From Paractinoplanes ovalisporus (lineage in GTDB: Bacteria; Actinomycetota; Actinomycetes; Mycobacteriales; Micromonosporaceae): 64,000 nt of DNA. Below the pieces are notes generated by a model. It was not told the DNA's origin and ran no database searches. It saw nothing but the letters and a program-made list of their open reading frames with translations. Of this stretch, positions 35,656 to 44,917 are shown piece after piece. The first letter of the stretch is position 1; every line of letters begins with the position of its first letter. The position numbers and the translations under genes were made by a program. The stretch covers positions 372,001 through 436,000 of the forward strand of contig NZ_JAENHP010000006.1 in NCBI RefSeq assembly GCF_016834655.1, read 5' to 3'.

Positions 35656-37686
35656 ATGACGAACCCCGCAGTCCGTGACCTCCTCGATCGCAGCAACCGG
35701 CTCGGCGCCGACCCGCGCAACACCAATTACGCCGGCGGCAACACCTCGGCCAAGGGCCGTGAGACCGACCCGGTCACCGGCGAGCCCACCGACCTGCTGT
35801 GGGTCAAGGGCTCCGGCGGCGACCTCGGCACCCTCACCGAAAAAGGTCTCGCCGTGCTCCGCCTGGACCGGCTGCGGGCATTGACCGGCACCTATCCGGG
35901 CGTCGAGCGCGAGGACGAGATGGTCGCCGCGTTCGATTACTGTCTGCACGGCCGGGGCGGGGCCGCCCCCTCGATCGACACCGCCATGCACGGCCTGGTC
36001 GACGTCGCGCACGTCGACCACCTGCACCCCGACTCCGGCATCGCCATCGCCACCGCGGCCGACGGCCCGGCGCTGACCAAGGAGATCTTCGGCGACCGGG
36101 TGCTGTGGGTGCCGTGGCGCCGCCCCGGGTTCCAGCTCGGGCTCGACATCGCCGCCGTCCAGAAGGCCAACCCGCAGGCCATCGGCGTCATCCTCGGCGG
36201 CCACGGCATCACGGCGTGGGGCGCTTCGAGCGAGGAGTGCGAGCGTAATTCGCGGGAAATCATCCAGAAGGCCGCGGAATACCTGGCGCAGAACGGGCAG
36301 AAAGCGCCATTCGGCAAGGCCAAAGCGACAAGCCTCGCAGAAGACGAACGACACGAACGTGCGGCGGAACTTTTCCCGGTTCTTCGAGGCCTGGCCTCCA
36401 CTGACCGTACGCAGGTCGGCCATTACACCGACACCGCCGAGGTGCTCGACTTCGTCAACAGCGAACGCCTGGAGGAGTTGGCTGCCAAGGGCACGAGCTG
36501 CCCCGACCACTTTCTGCGCACCAAGGTCAAGCCGATGGTGCTCGACACCGCCCCCGACGCCCCGCTCGACGAGGTCGTGGCCCGGGCCAAGGAGCTGCAC
36601 GAGGCCTACCGCGAGGACTACCGCGGCTACTACGAGCGGCACGCCACCGCCGACAGCCCGGCCATCCGCGGCGCCGACCCGGCCATCGTGCTGGTGCCCG
36701 GCGTCGGCATGTTCTCGTTCGGCGCCAACAAGCAGACCGCCCGCGTCGCCGGCGAGTTCTATGTCAACGCCATCAACGTGATGCGCGGCGCCGAGTCGGT
36801 GTCGACCTACGCCCCGATCGACGAGGCCGAGAAGTTCCGCATCGAGTACTGGGCTCTCGAGGAGGCCAAGCTCCAGCGGATGCCCAAGCCGAAGCCCCTG
36901 GCCACCCGCATCGCGTACGTGACCGGCGGCGGTTCCGGCATCGGCCGCGCGATCGCCCTGCGCCTCGCGGCCGAGGGCGCCTGCGTAGTGGTCGCGGACC
37001 GCGACGCGGAAGCCGCAAAACGGACGGCGGACGAGATCGGAGGCAGCGACGTCGCGGTGGCAACGGAAGCCGACGTGACCAGCGTGGCCGCGATCGAGAA
37101 GTCTCTGCAGGAAGCGGTGCTGAGCTTCGGCGGCGTCGACCTCGTCGTCAACAACGCCGGCCTCTCCATCTCGAAGCCGCTGCTGGAGACCACCGAGCAG
37201 GACTGGGACCTGCAGCACGACGTGATGGCCAAGGGCTCGTTCCTGGTGTCGCGCGAGACCGCCCGCATCATGCTCGCGCAGGGCCTGGGGGGCGACATCA
37301 TCTACATCTCCAGCAAGAACTCGATCTTCGCCGGGCCCAACAACGTGGCGTACGGGGCGACCAAGGCCGACCAGGCCCACCAGGTACGTCTCCTCGCCGC
37401 CGAACTGGGGTCCCACGGCATCCGGGTCAACGGCATCAACCCCGACGGCGTCGTCCGGGGTTCCGGCATCTTCGCCGGTGGCTGGGGCGCCAAGCGGGCC
37501 GCGGTCTACGGCGTTCCCGAGGAGAAGCTGGGCGAGTACTACGCGCAGCGCACCCTGCTCAAGCGTGAGGTGCTGCCCGAGCACGTGGCGAACGCGGTGT
37601 TCGCGCTGACCGGCGGCGACCTCACCCACACGACCGGCCTGCACATCCCGGTGGACGCCGGCGTGGCCGCGGCCTTCCTGCGATGA
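35656..37686 (+). CDS. rhaD: Bifunctional rhamnulose-1-phosphate aldolase / lactaldehyde dehydrogenase (RhaEW type)
   Basis: A 676-residue fusion. The N-terminal class II aldolase (~1-400) cleaves rhamnulose-1-phosphate to DHAP and L-lactaldehyde. The C-terminal short-chain dehydrogenase (~415-670; TGGGSGIG near 425, VNNAGLSIS, Ser-Tyr-Lys with YGATK near 565) is expected to oxidise lactaldehyde to lactate. I start at ATG 35656, behind GAAGGA; ATG 35614 is within the operator and nearly at the transcript start. First gene of a six-gene rightward operon. rhaEW is an equally used name. Confidence 0.9.
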   Translation: MTNPAVRDLLDRSNRLGADPRNTNYAGGNTSAKGRETDPVTGEPTDLLWVKGSGGDLGTLTEKGLAVLRLDRLRALTGTYPGVEREDEMVAAFDYCLHGRGGAAPSIDTAMHGLVDVAHVDHLHPDSGIAIATAADGPALTKEIFGDRVLWVPWRRPGFQLGLDIAAVQKANPQAIGVILGGHGITAWGASSEECERNSREIIQKAAEYLAQNGQKAPFGKAKATSLAEDERHERAAELFPVLRGLASTDRTQVGHYTDTAEVLDFVNSERLEELAAKGTSCPDHFLRTKVKPMVLDTAPDAPLDEVVARAKELHEAYREDYRGYYERHATADSPAIRGADPAIVLVPGVGMFSFGANKQTARVAGEFYVNAINVMRGAESVSTYAPIDEAEKFRIEYWALEEAKLQRMPKPKPLATRIAYVTGGGSGIGRAIALRLAAEGACVVVADRDAEAAKRTADEIGGSDVAVATEADVTSVAAIEKSLQEAVLSFGGVDLVVNNAGLSISKPLLETTEQDWDLQHDVMAKGSFLVSRETARIMLAQGLGGDIIYISSKNSIFAGPNNVAYGATKADQAHQVRLLAAELGSHGIRVNGINPDGVVRGSGIFAGGWGAKRAAVYGVPEEKLGEYYAQRTLLKREVLPEHVANAVFALTGGDLTHTTGLHIPVDAGVAAAFLR

Positions 37687-39026
37687 CGAAGAGCTTCGCC
37701 GCGGTCGACCTCGGCGCGTCCAGTGGACGCGTCATGGTCGGCCGCGTGCAGAGCCGCGAAATCCAGATCGAAGAGGTGCACCGGTTCGCCAACGAGCCGG
37801 TGCGGACGACAAATCTGCACTGGGACATCCTGAGCCTCTATCGCGAGGTGAAGGAGGGCCTGAAAAAGGCCGGCCCGGTCGACAGCATCGGCATCGACTC
37901 GTGGGCGGTCGACTACGGCCTGCTCGACGCGAGCGGCGCCCTGCTCGGCAATCCGGTGCACTACCGCGACGGCCGCACCGACGGTGTCGAACTCGACGGG
38001 ATCCCGGACGAGAATCTGTACGACACGAACGGCCTGCAGAAGCTGCCGATCAACACGATCTATCAGTTGGCCGCCGCGAAGGACACACCGCAGTTCGGGA
38101 TCGCCCGGCGGATGCTGCTCATCCCCGATCTGCTGGCCTACTGGCTGACCGGCGAGATCGGCGCCGAATACACCAACGCCTCGACGACCGGGCTGCTCGA
38201 CGTGCGTACGCGGGAATGGTCGTCGCCCTTGATCTCGGCGCTGAAAATCAAGCCGTCGCTGTTCCCGCCGATCTGGATGCCGGGCGCGACGATCGGCGAG
38301 CACGAGGGCACAAAGGTCGTCGCCGTCGGTTCGCACGACACGGCGTCGGCGGTCGTGGGAGTGCCGGCCGAGGGCGAGAATTTCGCCTACATCTCGTGCG
38401 GAACGTGGTCGCTGGTCGGCCTGGAACTGAACGGGCCGGTGCTCAGCGCGGAATCGCGGAAGGCCAACTTCACCAACGAGGGCGGCGTCGACGGCACCAT
38501 CCGCTATCTGCGCAACGTGATGGGTCTCTGGCCGCTGCAGGAATGCATGCGCGAATGGGGTTCACCCGACATCGGTGACCTGTTGCGGAAGGCGGCCCGC
38601 GAGAAGCCGGTGGTGATCGACATCGACGACCCGGTCTTCATGCCGCCCGGCGCCATGGCCGCGCGGGTGGCGAAGGCGGCCGGACTGCCCGCCGACGCGA
38701 GCCCGGCCCTGCTCACGCGGTGCATCATGGACAGTCTGGCGCTGGCCCACCGTAAGGCGGTCGAGCAGGCCCAGCAGCTTTCGGGCCGGCATGTCGACGC
38801 GGTGCACATCGTCGGCGGGGGCGCTCGCAACGAGCTGCTCTGCCAGCTCACCGCGGACGCCTGCGGCCTGCCCGTGCTGGCCGGTCCGGTCGAGGCCACC
38901 GCGCTCGGCAACCTGCTGATCCAGGCCCGCGCGGCCGGGGTGATCGAGGGCGACCTGGCGGCGCTGCGGACGGTTCTGCGCGAGACTCAGCAGATAGTGC
39001 GGTACCAGCCCTCAACGAGGAGGTAG
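37683..39026 (+). CDS. rhaB: Rhamnulokinase
   Basis: A 447-residue FGGY-family sugar kinase phosphorylating L-rhamnulose at O1. The N-terminal AAVDLGASSGRVMVG phosphate loop, GIDSWAVDYGL, and the C-terminal HIVGGGARNELLCQ adenosine motif are all canonical for RhaB. The ATG overlaps the rhaD stop (ATGA), and the next gene starts 3 bp after its stop. Confidence 0.95.
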   Translation: MTKSFAAVDLGASSGRVMVGRVQSREIQIEEVHRFANEPVRTTNLHWDILSLYREVKEGLKKAGPVDSIGIDSWAVDYGLLDASGALLGNPVHYRDGRTDGVELDGIPDENLYDTNGLQKLPINTIYQLAAAKDTPQFGIARRMLLIPDLLAYWLTGEIGAEYTNASTTGLLDVRTREWSSPLISALKIKPSLFPPIWMPGATIGEHEGTKVVAVGSHDTASAVVGVPAEGENFAYISCGTWSLVGLELNGPVLSAESRKANFTNEGGVDGTIRYLRNVMGLWPLQECMREWGSPDIGDLLRKAAREKPVVIDIDDPVFMPPGAMAARVAKAAGLPADASPALLTRCIMDSLALAHRKAVEQAQQLSGRHVDAVHIVGGGARNELLCQLTADACGLPVLAGPVEATALGNLLIQARAAGVIEGDLAALRTVLRETQQIVRYQPSTRR

Positions 39027-39029
39027 CCC

Positions 39030-39767
39030 GTGCGGATAGCGTTGTTCGCCACCTGCCTGGCCGACACGATGTTCCCCGCGGCGGCGAAGGCGACCGTCCA
39101 GCTGCTGGAACGGCTCGGCCACGAGGTGGTCTTCCCCGAGGCGCAGACCTGCTGCGGCCAGATGCACATCAACACGGGCTATCAGAAAGAAGCGGTTCCC
39201 CTCGTACGCCGTTACGTGCGCACCTTCGAGTCGTGTGACGTGGTGGTGGCGCCCTCCGGCAGTTGTGTGGGCTCGATCCGGCACCAGCACGCGACCGTCG
39301 CCCGGCAGGCCGGCGAGCCGGGTCTGGCCGCGCGCGCCGAGGCGGTCGCGAGCCGCACGTACGAGCTGTCCGAACTGCTCCTCGACGTGCTCAAGATCGA
39401 GGACGTGGGCGCCTACTACCCGCACCGGGTCACCTACCACCCGACGTGTCATTCGCTGCGGGTGCTGCGGGTCGGCGACCGGCCGCTGCGGCTGCTGCGC
39501 CAGGTGCGCGGCCTCGACCTGGTCGAGCTGCCCGCGGCCGAGCAGTGCTGCGGGTTCGGCGGCACGTTCTCGGTGAAGAACGCGGACACGTCGACCGCCA
39601 TGCTCGCCGACAAGATGCGGCACGTGCTCGACACCGGCGCCGACGTCTGCACGGCCGGTGACGTGTCCTGCCTGATGCACATCGGCGGCGGCCTGTCCCG
39701 GCTGCGGACGGGTGTACGGACGGTCCACCTGGCGGAGATCCTGGCATCGACGGAGGCGCCGGCATGA
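39030..39767 (+). CDS. lutA: L-lactate utilization protein A (Fe-S, CCG domains)
   Basis: A 245-residue heterodisulfide-reductase-like subunit with two CCG motifs (TCCGQMH near residue 44, QCCGFGG near 171) that bind Fe-S. LutABC oxidises L-lactate to pyruvate at the membrane. GTG start after GAGGAGG. Placed directly behind rhaD-rhaB, it should drain the lactate made by the RhaD fusion. Confidence 0.92.
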   Translation: MRIALFATCLADTMFPAAAKATVQLLERLGHEVVFPEAQTCCGQMHINTGYQKEAVPLVRRYVRTFESCDVVVAPSGSCVGSIRHQHATVARQAGEPGLAARAEAVASRTYELSELLLDVLKIEDVGAYYPHRVTYHPTCHSLRVLRVGDRPLRLLRQVRGLDLVELPAAEQCCGFGGTFSVKNADTSTAMLADKMRHVLDTGADVCTAGDVSCLMHIGGGLSRLRTGVRTVHLAEILASTEAPA

Positions 39768-41173
39768 GCACTCACGCACCCAAGGGCGTCGGGCATCTGC
39801 GCGGTGACGAGCCGTTCCCGGCGGCGGCGAAGGTCGCTCTGGCCAACCCGCAGCTGCGCCGCAACCTGCAGCACGCCACCACCACCATCCGGGGCAAGTC
39901 GGGCCGGGTGATCGCCGAACTGCCCGACTGGCAGGAGCTGCGCTCGGCCGGGTCGGCCCTCAAGGCGTACACGATGGCGAATCTGCCCCGGCTGCTCGAG
40001 CAGCTGGAGGAGAAGGTGACGGCCGCGGGCGGGGTCGTGCACTGGGCGGCCGACGCCACCGAGGCCAACCGGATCGTCACCGACCTGGTGCGGCGGACCG
40101 GCGAGCAGCGCGTCATCAAGGTCAAGTCGATGGCGACCCAGGAGATCGGGCTCAACGAGGCCCTGGAGGAGGCCGGGATCACGCCGGTCGAGACCGACCT
40201 GGCCGAGCTGATCGTGCAGCTGGGCCACGACAAGCCGTCGCACATCCTGGTGCCGGCCATCCACCGCAACCGCTCGGAGATCCGCGAGATCTTCCTGCGC
40301 GAGATGCCCGGCGTCGACCCGGACCTCACCGACAACCCGCCCGACCTGGCCGGGGCTGCTCGCCGCTATCTGCGGGAGACGTTCCTGTCGACCCGGGTGG
40401 CGGTGTCGGGCGCGAACTTCGGGGTGGCCGAGACCGGCACTCTCGCGGTGGTCGAGTCCGAGGGCAACGGCCGGATGTGCCTGACCCTGCCCGACACGCT
40501 GATCACGGTGATGGGCATCGAGAAGGTCGTCCCCGCGTGGGCCGACCTCGAGGTCTTCCTCCAGCTGCTGCCGCGGGCGTCGACCGGCGAGCGGATGAAC
40601 CCGTACACGTCGATGTGGACCGGGGTGACGCCCGGCGACGGGCCGCAGAACTTCCACCTCGTGCTGCTCGACAACGGGCGTACGGCCGTCCTGGCCGACG
40701 AGGTGGGCCGCCAGGCGCTGCACTGCATCCGCTGCTCGGCCTGCCTCAACGTGTGCCCGGTCTATGAGCGGACCGGCGGGCACGCCTACGGGTCGGTCTA
40801 TCCCGGCCCGATCGGCGCGGTGCTCTCGCCCCAGCTCACGGGGGTGGAGGACAACAGTTCCCTCCCGTACGCGTCGTCGCTGTGCGGCGCCTGCTTCGAC
40901 GCGTGCCCGGTGAAGATCGACATTCCGTCCATCCTCGTGCACCTGCGGAACCAGGCCCCGCATCCACGGTCCGAGAAGGCAGCGATGGCGGCGGCGGCGT
41001 ACGCGATGGACCGCCCGCGCGTCTATGAGCGCGCCCAGAAGGCGGCCCGGATCGCCAAACTGCTCGGCAAGCGGGGGCGGGGGTTGCCGCCGCCGCTCAA
41101 CGGGTGGGCCGCCAGCCGTGACCTGCCCGAGCCGCCCGCCGAGACGTTCCGGGATTGGTGGCGGGGACGATGA
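39764..41173 (+). CDS. lutB: L-lactate utilization protein B (iron-sulfur)
   Basis: A 469-residue LutB/YkgF protein: an LUD domain (~60-300), then two 4Fe-4S clusters (CIRCSACLNVCP near 321, CGACFDACP near 372), and a C-terminal cytosolic tail ending in FRDWWRGR. It overlaps lutA and lutC by four bases each. Electron-transfer core of lactate oxidation. Confidence 0.94.
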   Translation: MSTHAPKGVGHLRGDEPFPAAAKVALANPQLRRNLQHATTTIRGKSGRVIAELPDWQELRSAGSALKAYTMANLPRLLEQLEEKVTAAGGVVHWAADATEANRIVTDLVRRTGEQRVIKVKSMATQEIGLNEALEEAGITPVETDLAELIVQLGHDKPSHILVPAIHRNRSEIREIFLREMPGVDPDLTDNPPDLAGAARRYLRETFLSTRVAVSGANFGVAETGTLAVVESEGNGRMCLTLPDTLITVMGIEKVVPAWADLEVFLQLLPRASTGERMNPYTSMWTGVTPGDGPQNFHLVLLDNGRTAVLADEVGRQALHCIRCSACLNVCPVYERTGGHAYGSVYPGPIGAVLSPQLTGVEDNSSLPYASSLCGACFDACPVKIDIPSILVHLRNQAPHPRSEKAAMAAAAYAMDRPRVYERAQKAARIAKLLGKRGRGLPPPLNGWAASRDLPEPPAETFRDWWRGR

Positions 41174-41766
41174 GCAGCAAGAACCTGATCCTGCGCCGGA
41201 TCCGGGAGGCGCTGGGCGACAACCCGGCGCAGCCGGAGATTCCGCGTGACTACCGGCGCGCCGCCGAGGCTCCCGTCGACCTCGATCTGCTGGTCGAGCG
41301 GCTCGAGGACTACAAGGCCGTCGTCCACCGCACGTCGGATATCTCGGACGCGATCAGCCGGATCGTCGGCGACGGTCAGGTGGTCGCGCCCCCGGGAGTG
41401 CCCGTCGAGTGGCTTCCGAGAGGGAGCAAAACCGACAACGGACTTACCGCGGCCGAAATCGCGGAGTCCGACGGCGTGGTCACGGCGGCCGCGGTGGCGA
41501 TCGTGGAGACCGGCACGATCGTGCTCGACGCGTCACCGGACCAGGGCCGCCGCATCCTCTCGCTCCTGCCCGACCTGCACATCTGCGTGCTGCGCCCCGA
41601 CCAGGTGGTGGCCTCCGTGCCCGAGGCCGTGGCCCGCCTGACCCCCGGCCGCCCGCTGACCTGGATCAGCGGCCCCTCCGCCACCAGCGACATCGAACTC
41701 AACCGCGTCGAGGGGGTGCACGGCCCCCGCAACCTCCACATCGTCCTCGTCGAGGAGGCAGCATGA
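41170..41766 (+). CDS. lutC: L-lactate utilization protein C
   Basis: A 198-residue LUD-domain protein (residues ~75-195: VEWLPRGSKTDNGLTAAEIA, GVVTAAAVAIVETGTIVLD, GPSATSDIELNRVEGVHGP). ATG 41170 overlaps the lutB stop. The third LutABC subunit, closing the lactate module. Confidence 0.92.
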   Translation: MSSKNLILRRIREALGDNPAQPEIPRDYRRAAEAPVDLDLLVERLEDYKAVVHRTSDISDAISRIVGDGQVVAPPGVPVEWLPRGSKTDNGLTAAEIAESDGVVTAAAVAIVETGTIVLDASPDQGRRILSLLPDLHICVLRPDQVVASVPEAVARLTPGRPLTWISGPSATSDIELNRVEGVHGPRNLHIVLVEEAA

Positions 41767-43178
41767 TCCTTACCCCGAAGCCCCGCCGCAAGATCCGTAT
41801 CGGCCTGGTCGCCGGCGGGCTCGGCACCTACTGGCCCCAGTTCCCCCACCTGCTCCCGCAACTGCAGGAGTCCGCGCGCTACGTCTCCGAACGCTTCCAG
41901 GAGATGGACGCTGAGGTCACCGACGTCGGGTTCATCTCCGACGCGCAGGAGGGCACGGCCGCCGCCGAGAAGCTGCGCCAGGCCGACTGCGACCTGATCG
42001 TCCTGTTCCTGACCACCTATCTCACGTCGTCGATGGTGCTGCCGATCGCGCAGCGCGCCACCAGCCCGATGCTGGTCATCGACCTGCAACCGACCCAGAA
42101 GATGGACCACGCCTCCTTCGACACCGGCTCGTGGCTGGCCTACTGCGGGCAGTGCCCGGTGCCCGAGGTCGGCAACCTGTTCCGCCGCGCCGGCATCCCG
42201 TTCCGGTCGGTCACCGGCTGGCTGCGGCAGGAGTCGGCGTGGGCGCGCATCTCGCAGTGGATCACCGCCGCCCGCGTCCGGGCCGCTCTGCGCGAGGCCC
42301 GGCACGGGCTGATGGGCCACCTCTACCCCGGCATGCTCGACGTCTCGACCGACCTCACGTTGCTGCCCACCACGTTCGGCTCCCACGTCGAGGTGCTGGA
42401 GTTCGACGACCTGCGCGAACGCACCCTCGCGGCCACCGACGCCGAGGTGGCCGAGCGGATGGATCTGGCCCGCAAGATCTTCGTGCTGGACGACACGGTC
42501 AACGAGGAGGACTTCGCCTGGGGCGCCCGGGTCTCGGTCGGCCTCGACCGGCTGGCCGACGACTTCGACCTGGACAGCCTGGCCTACTACCACCGCGGCC
42601 TCGCCGGTGAGCAGCACGAACGCCTCGGCGCCGGGATGATCCTGGGCGCGTCGCTGCTGACCGCCCGCGGCATCCCGGCCACCGGCGAGTACGAGCTGCG
42701 GACGACCGTGGCCCAGCTCGCCACCCAGGTCGCCGGTGCGGGCGGGTCGTTCTGCGAGATCCAGGCGCTGAACTTCGAGGACAACGTGGTCGAGATGGGC
42801 CACGACGGCCCGGCCCACCTGGCCGTCAGCTCCAAGCAGCCGCTGCTGCGCGGCCTCGGCGTCTATCACGGCAAGCGCGGCTGGGGCGTCTCGGTCGAGT
42901 TCGACGTACGGCCCGGGCCGGTCACCCTGCTCGGGCTCGGCCAGGACCGGGACGGCTCGCTGTCGTTCATCGCGGGGGAGGGGACCGTGGTCGAGGGGCC
43001 GCTGCTCGCGATCGGCAACACCACCAGCCGCGTCGACTTCGGCCGCGACCCCGGCGAGTGGGTCGACGACTGGAGTGCCTCGGGCGTCGGCCACCACTGG
43101 TCGCTCTCGCTCGGGCACCGCGCGGCCGACTACAAGGCCGCGGCGAGTTTGCTGGGCATCGAGTTCCGCCAGGTGTGA
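41763..43178 (+). CDS. L-arabinose/L-fucose isomerase-like protein
   Basis: A 471-residue AraA/FucI-superfamily protein (start IGLVAGGLGTYWPQFP). Candidate metal ligands at the expected places are E in FCEIQAL, E in NVVEMGHDG, H in GPAHL, and H in GHHWSLSLGH near the end. The ATG overlaps the lutC stop, so it is the last gene of the rhamnose/lactate operon. RhaI already supplies the isomerase step, so this may serve another 6-deoxy sugar or pentose, or a side product. Specificity is unknown. Confidence 0.82.
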   Translation: MILTPKPRRKIRIGLVAGGLGTYWPQFPHLLPQLQESARYVSERFQEMDAEVTDVGFISDAQEGTAAAEKLRQADCDLIVLFLTTYLTSSMVLPIAQRATSPMLVIDLQPTQKMDHASFDTGSWLAYCGQCPVPEVGNLFRRAGIPFRSVTGWLRQESAWARISQWITAARVRAALREARHGLMGHLYPGMLDVSTDLTLLPTTFGSHVEVLEFDDLRERTLAATDAEVAERMDLARKIFVLDDTVNEEDFAWGARVSVGLDRLADDFDLDSLAYYHRGLAGEQHERLGAGMILGASLLTARGIPATGEYELRTTVAQLATQVAGAGGSFCEIQALNFEDNVVEMGHDGPAHLAVSSKQPLLRGLGVYHGKRGWGVSVEFDVRPGPVTLLGLGQDRDGSLSFIAGEGTVVEGPLLAIGNTTSRVDFGRDPGEWVDDWSASGVGHHWSLSLGHRAADYKAAASLLGIEFRQV

Positions 43179-43196
43179 GCCGGGTATGGGGTGGTC

Positions 43197-44084
43197 ATGA
43201 CGATTGCCGTGACCACTCCCACCGGACATGTCGGCTCCCGCGTCGTCCAGCTGCTCGTGCAGGCCGGTGAGCGGCCGCGCGTGCTCGTGCGCGACCCGGC
43301 CAAGCTCCCGGCCGAGCTGCTGCCACTCGTCGAGGTGGCGCAGGGCGACCTGCTCGACGCCGGCTTCGTGAGCGATGCCCTCAAGGGGGCGGACGCGCTG
43401 TTCTGGGCCTCGCCCGAGTCGTTCACCTCACCCGACCCGCTGGCCGACATGGTCACCATGGGTCAGAACGCCGCTTCCGCCGTACGGGGTTCCGGTGTCC
43501 CCCGGGTGCTGCAGATCAGCAGCGTCGGGGCGGAACTGCGCGGCGGCGCCGGCCTGATCGACGGGCTGGCCCGCAACGAGGAGGACCTGGCGGCGACCGG
43601 CACCGACCTGCTGACGTTGCGCTGCGGCTACTACTTCACCAACCTGCTCGGCATGCTCGACCCGTTGCGCGAGGGCGTGCTGACCACCACCGCCCCGCCG
43701 TCGCGACGCATGCCGTGGGTCGACCCGCGTGACGTGGGCGAGGTGGCCGCCGCGTGCCTGCTGGCCGGCTGGTCGGGGTCGTCGGTCGGCGCCGTGCACG
43801 GCCCGTCCGACCTGACCTGGACCGAGGTGGGCGAGATTCTGACCGCCGCGCTGGGCCGGCCGGTCTCGATCGTCCAGATCACCGACGAGCAGCTGCGCGA
43901 GGCGCTGACCGGCGCCGGCCTGAGCGAGGCGGCCGCGTCCGGCGTGGCCGGGATGACCTCCGGCATTCCCGGTGACTTCCGCCCCGAACAGCCCCGCGAC
44001 GTGCGCACGACGACACCGTCGACGCTGGCCGGATGGGCGTACGCGAACCTGCGCCCGGCCCTCTCCGGCGGGACTTCAAATTGA
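43197..44084 (+). CDS. NmrA-like NAD(P)-binding oxidoreductase
   Basis: A 295-residue Rossmann protein of the atypical SDR/NmrA class: TTPTGHVGSRVVQLL at the N-terminus as dinucleotide loop, LLDAGFVSDALKGADALFWA next, then VPRVLQISSVG. No Tyr-x-x-x-Lys active site is evident, so it may be an NADPH sensor or quinone reductase-like enzyme. It follows the rhamnose operon by 18 bp but is probably not part of it. Confidence 0.82.
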   Translation: MTIAVTTPTGHVGSRVVQLLVQAGERPRVLVRDPAKLPAELLPLVEVAQGDLLDAGFVSDALKGADALFWASPESFTSPDPLADMVTMGQNAASAVRGSGVPRVLQISSVGAELRGGAGLIDGLARNEEDLAATGTDLLTLRCGYYFTNLLGMLDPLREGVLTTTAPPSRRMPWVDPRDVGEVAAACLLAGWSGSSVGAVHGPSDLTWTEVGEILTAALGRPVSIVQITDEQLREALTGAGLSEAAASGVAGMTSGIPGDFRPEQPRDVRTTTPSTLAGWAYANLRPALSGGTSN

Positions 44085-44094
44085 TCCACTTTGG

Positions 44095-44111
44095 ATTACA
44101 CTGCGCGCATG
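44095..44111 (+). promoter_or_regulatory. -10 box for a leaderless transcript
   Basis: TACACT (44097-44102), six bases, then ATG at 44109, which should itself be the 5' end of the mRNA. The -35 region (TTCAAA at 44075-44080) is weak. Confidence 0.6.
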
Positions 44112-44900
44112 GTCGACGAGACGCGGGTCCATTCGGCGCGGCGCTACAACTACTGGCTCGGCGGCAAGGACAACTTCGCCGTCGACCGTGAGTCGGGTGA
44201 CCTGATCGCCGCGAACTTCCCGACCATCCGCGTCACGGCCGTCGAGAACCGCGGCTTCCTGCGCCGCGCGGTCGAGTTCCTGGCCGGTGAGGCCGGCATC
44301 CGCCAGTTCCTCGACGTCGGCACCGGCCTGCCGACGGCGGACAACACCCACGAGGTGGCGCAGCGGCTGGCCCCCGACTCGCGGATCGTCTACGTCGACA
44401 ACGACCCGATGGTTCTGGTGCACGCCCGCGCGCTGCTCACCAGCACCCCCGAGGGCCGCACCGCCTATCTCGAGGCCGACCTGCGCGAACCCGGCCGGAT
44501 TCTGGCCGACGACACGTTGCGCGACGTGCTCGACCTGGACCAGCCGGTCGCGGTCATGCTGATCGCGGTGCTGCACTTCGTCCGCGAGACCGAGGTGGCG
44601 GTGAGCATCGTGCGGACGCTGCTCGACGCGCTGCCCTCCGGCAGCTACGTGGTGATCAGCAACGCCACCGGCGACTTCGCCGACCCCGAGACCAAGGCCC
44701 GCTTCGACGCGCTGATGGCCGCCGGCAAGCTCGACGCCTTCGTCCGCACCGCCGACGAGGTCCGCGAGCTGGTCGACGGCCTCGAGATCCTCGAGCCGGG
44801 CGTCGTGCCGGTCAGCGACTGGCGGGCCGACGGGGAATCCCAGCCGCGGCCCAAGCCCAGCGAGGTCGCGGTCTACGGCGTCGTCGCCCGCAAGCCGTAA
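44109..44900 (+). CDS. SAM-dependent methyltransferase, SAV2177/DUF574 family
   Basis: A ~263-residue class I methyltransferase common in actinomycetes. It starts MVDETRVHSARRYNYWLGGK, with SAM motif I FLDVGTGLPT near residue 67 and YVDNDPMVL. The TTG at 44091 is less likely because the TACACT box at 44097 would lie inside the gene. No substrate is known for the family. It precedes the DUF1707 gene, which has its own likely promoter. Confidence 0.87.
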   Translation: MVDETRVHSARRYNYWLGGKDNFAVDRESGDLIAANFPTIRVTAVENRGFLRRAVEFLAGEAGIRQFLDVGTGLPTADNTHEVAQRLAPDSRIVYVDNDPMVLVHARALLTSTPEGRTAYLEADLREPGRILADDTLRDVLDLDQPVAVMLIAVLHFVRETEVAVSIVRTLLDALPSGSYVVISNATGDFADPETKARFDALMAAGKLDAFVRTADEVRELVDGLEILEPGVVPVSDWRADGESQPRPKPSEVAVYGVVARKP

Positions 44901-44917
44901 GCCTTAGGATCACGCGG

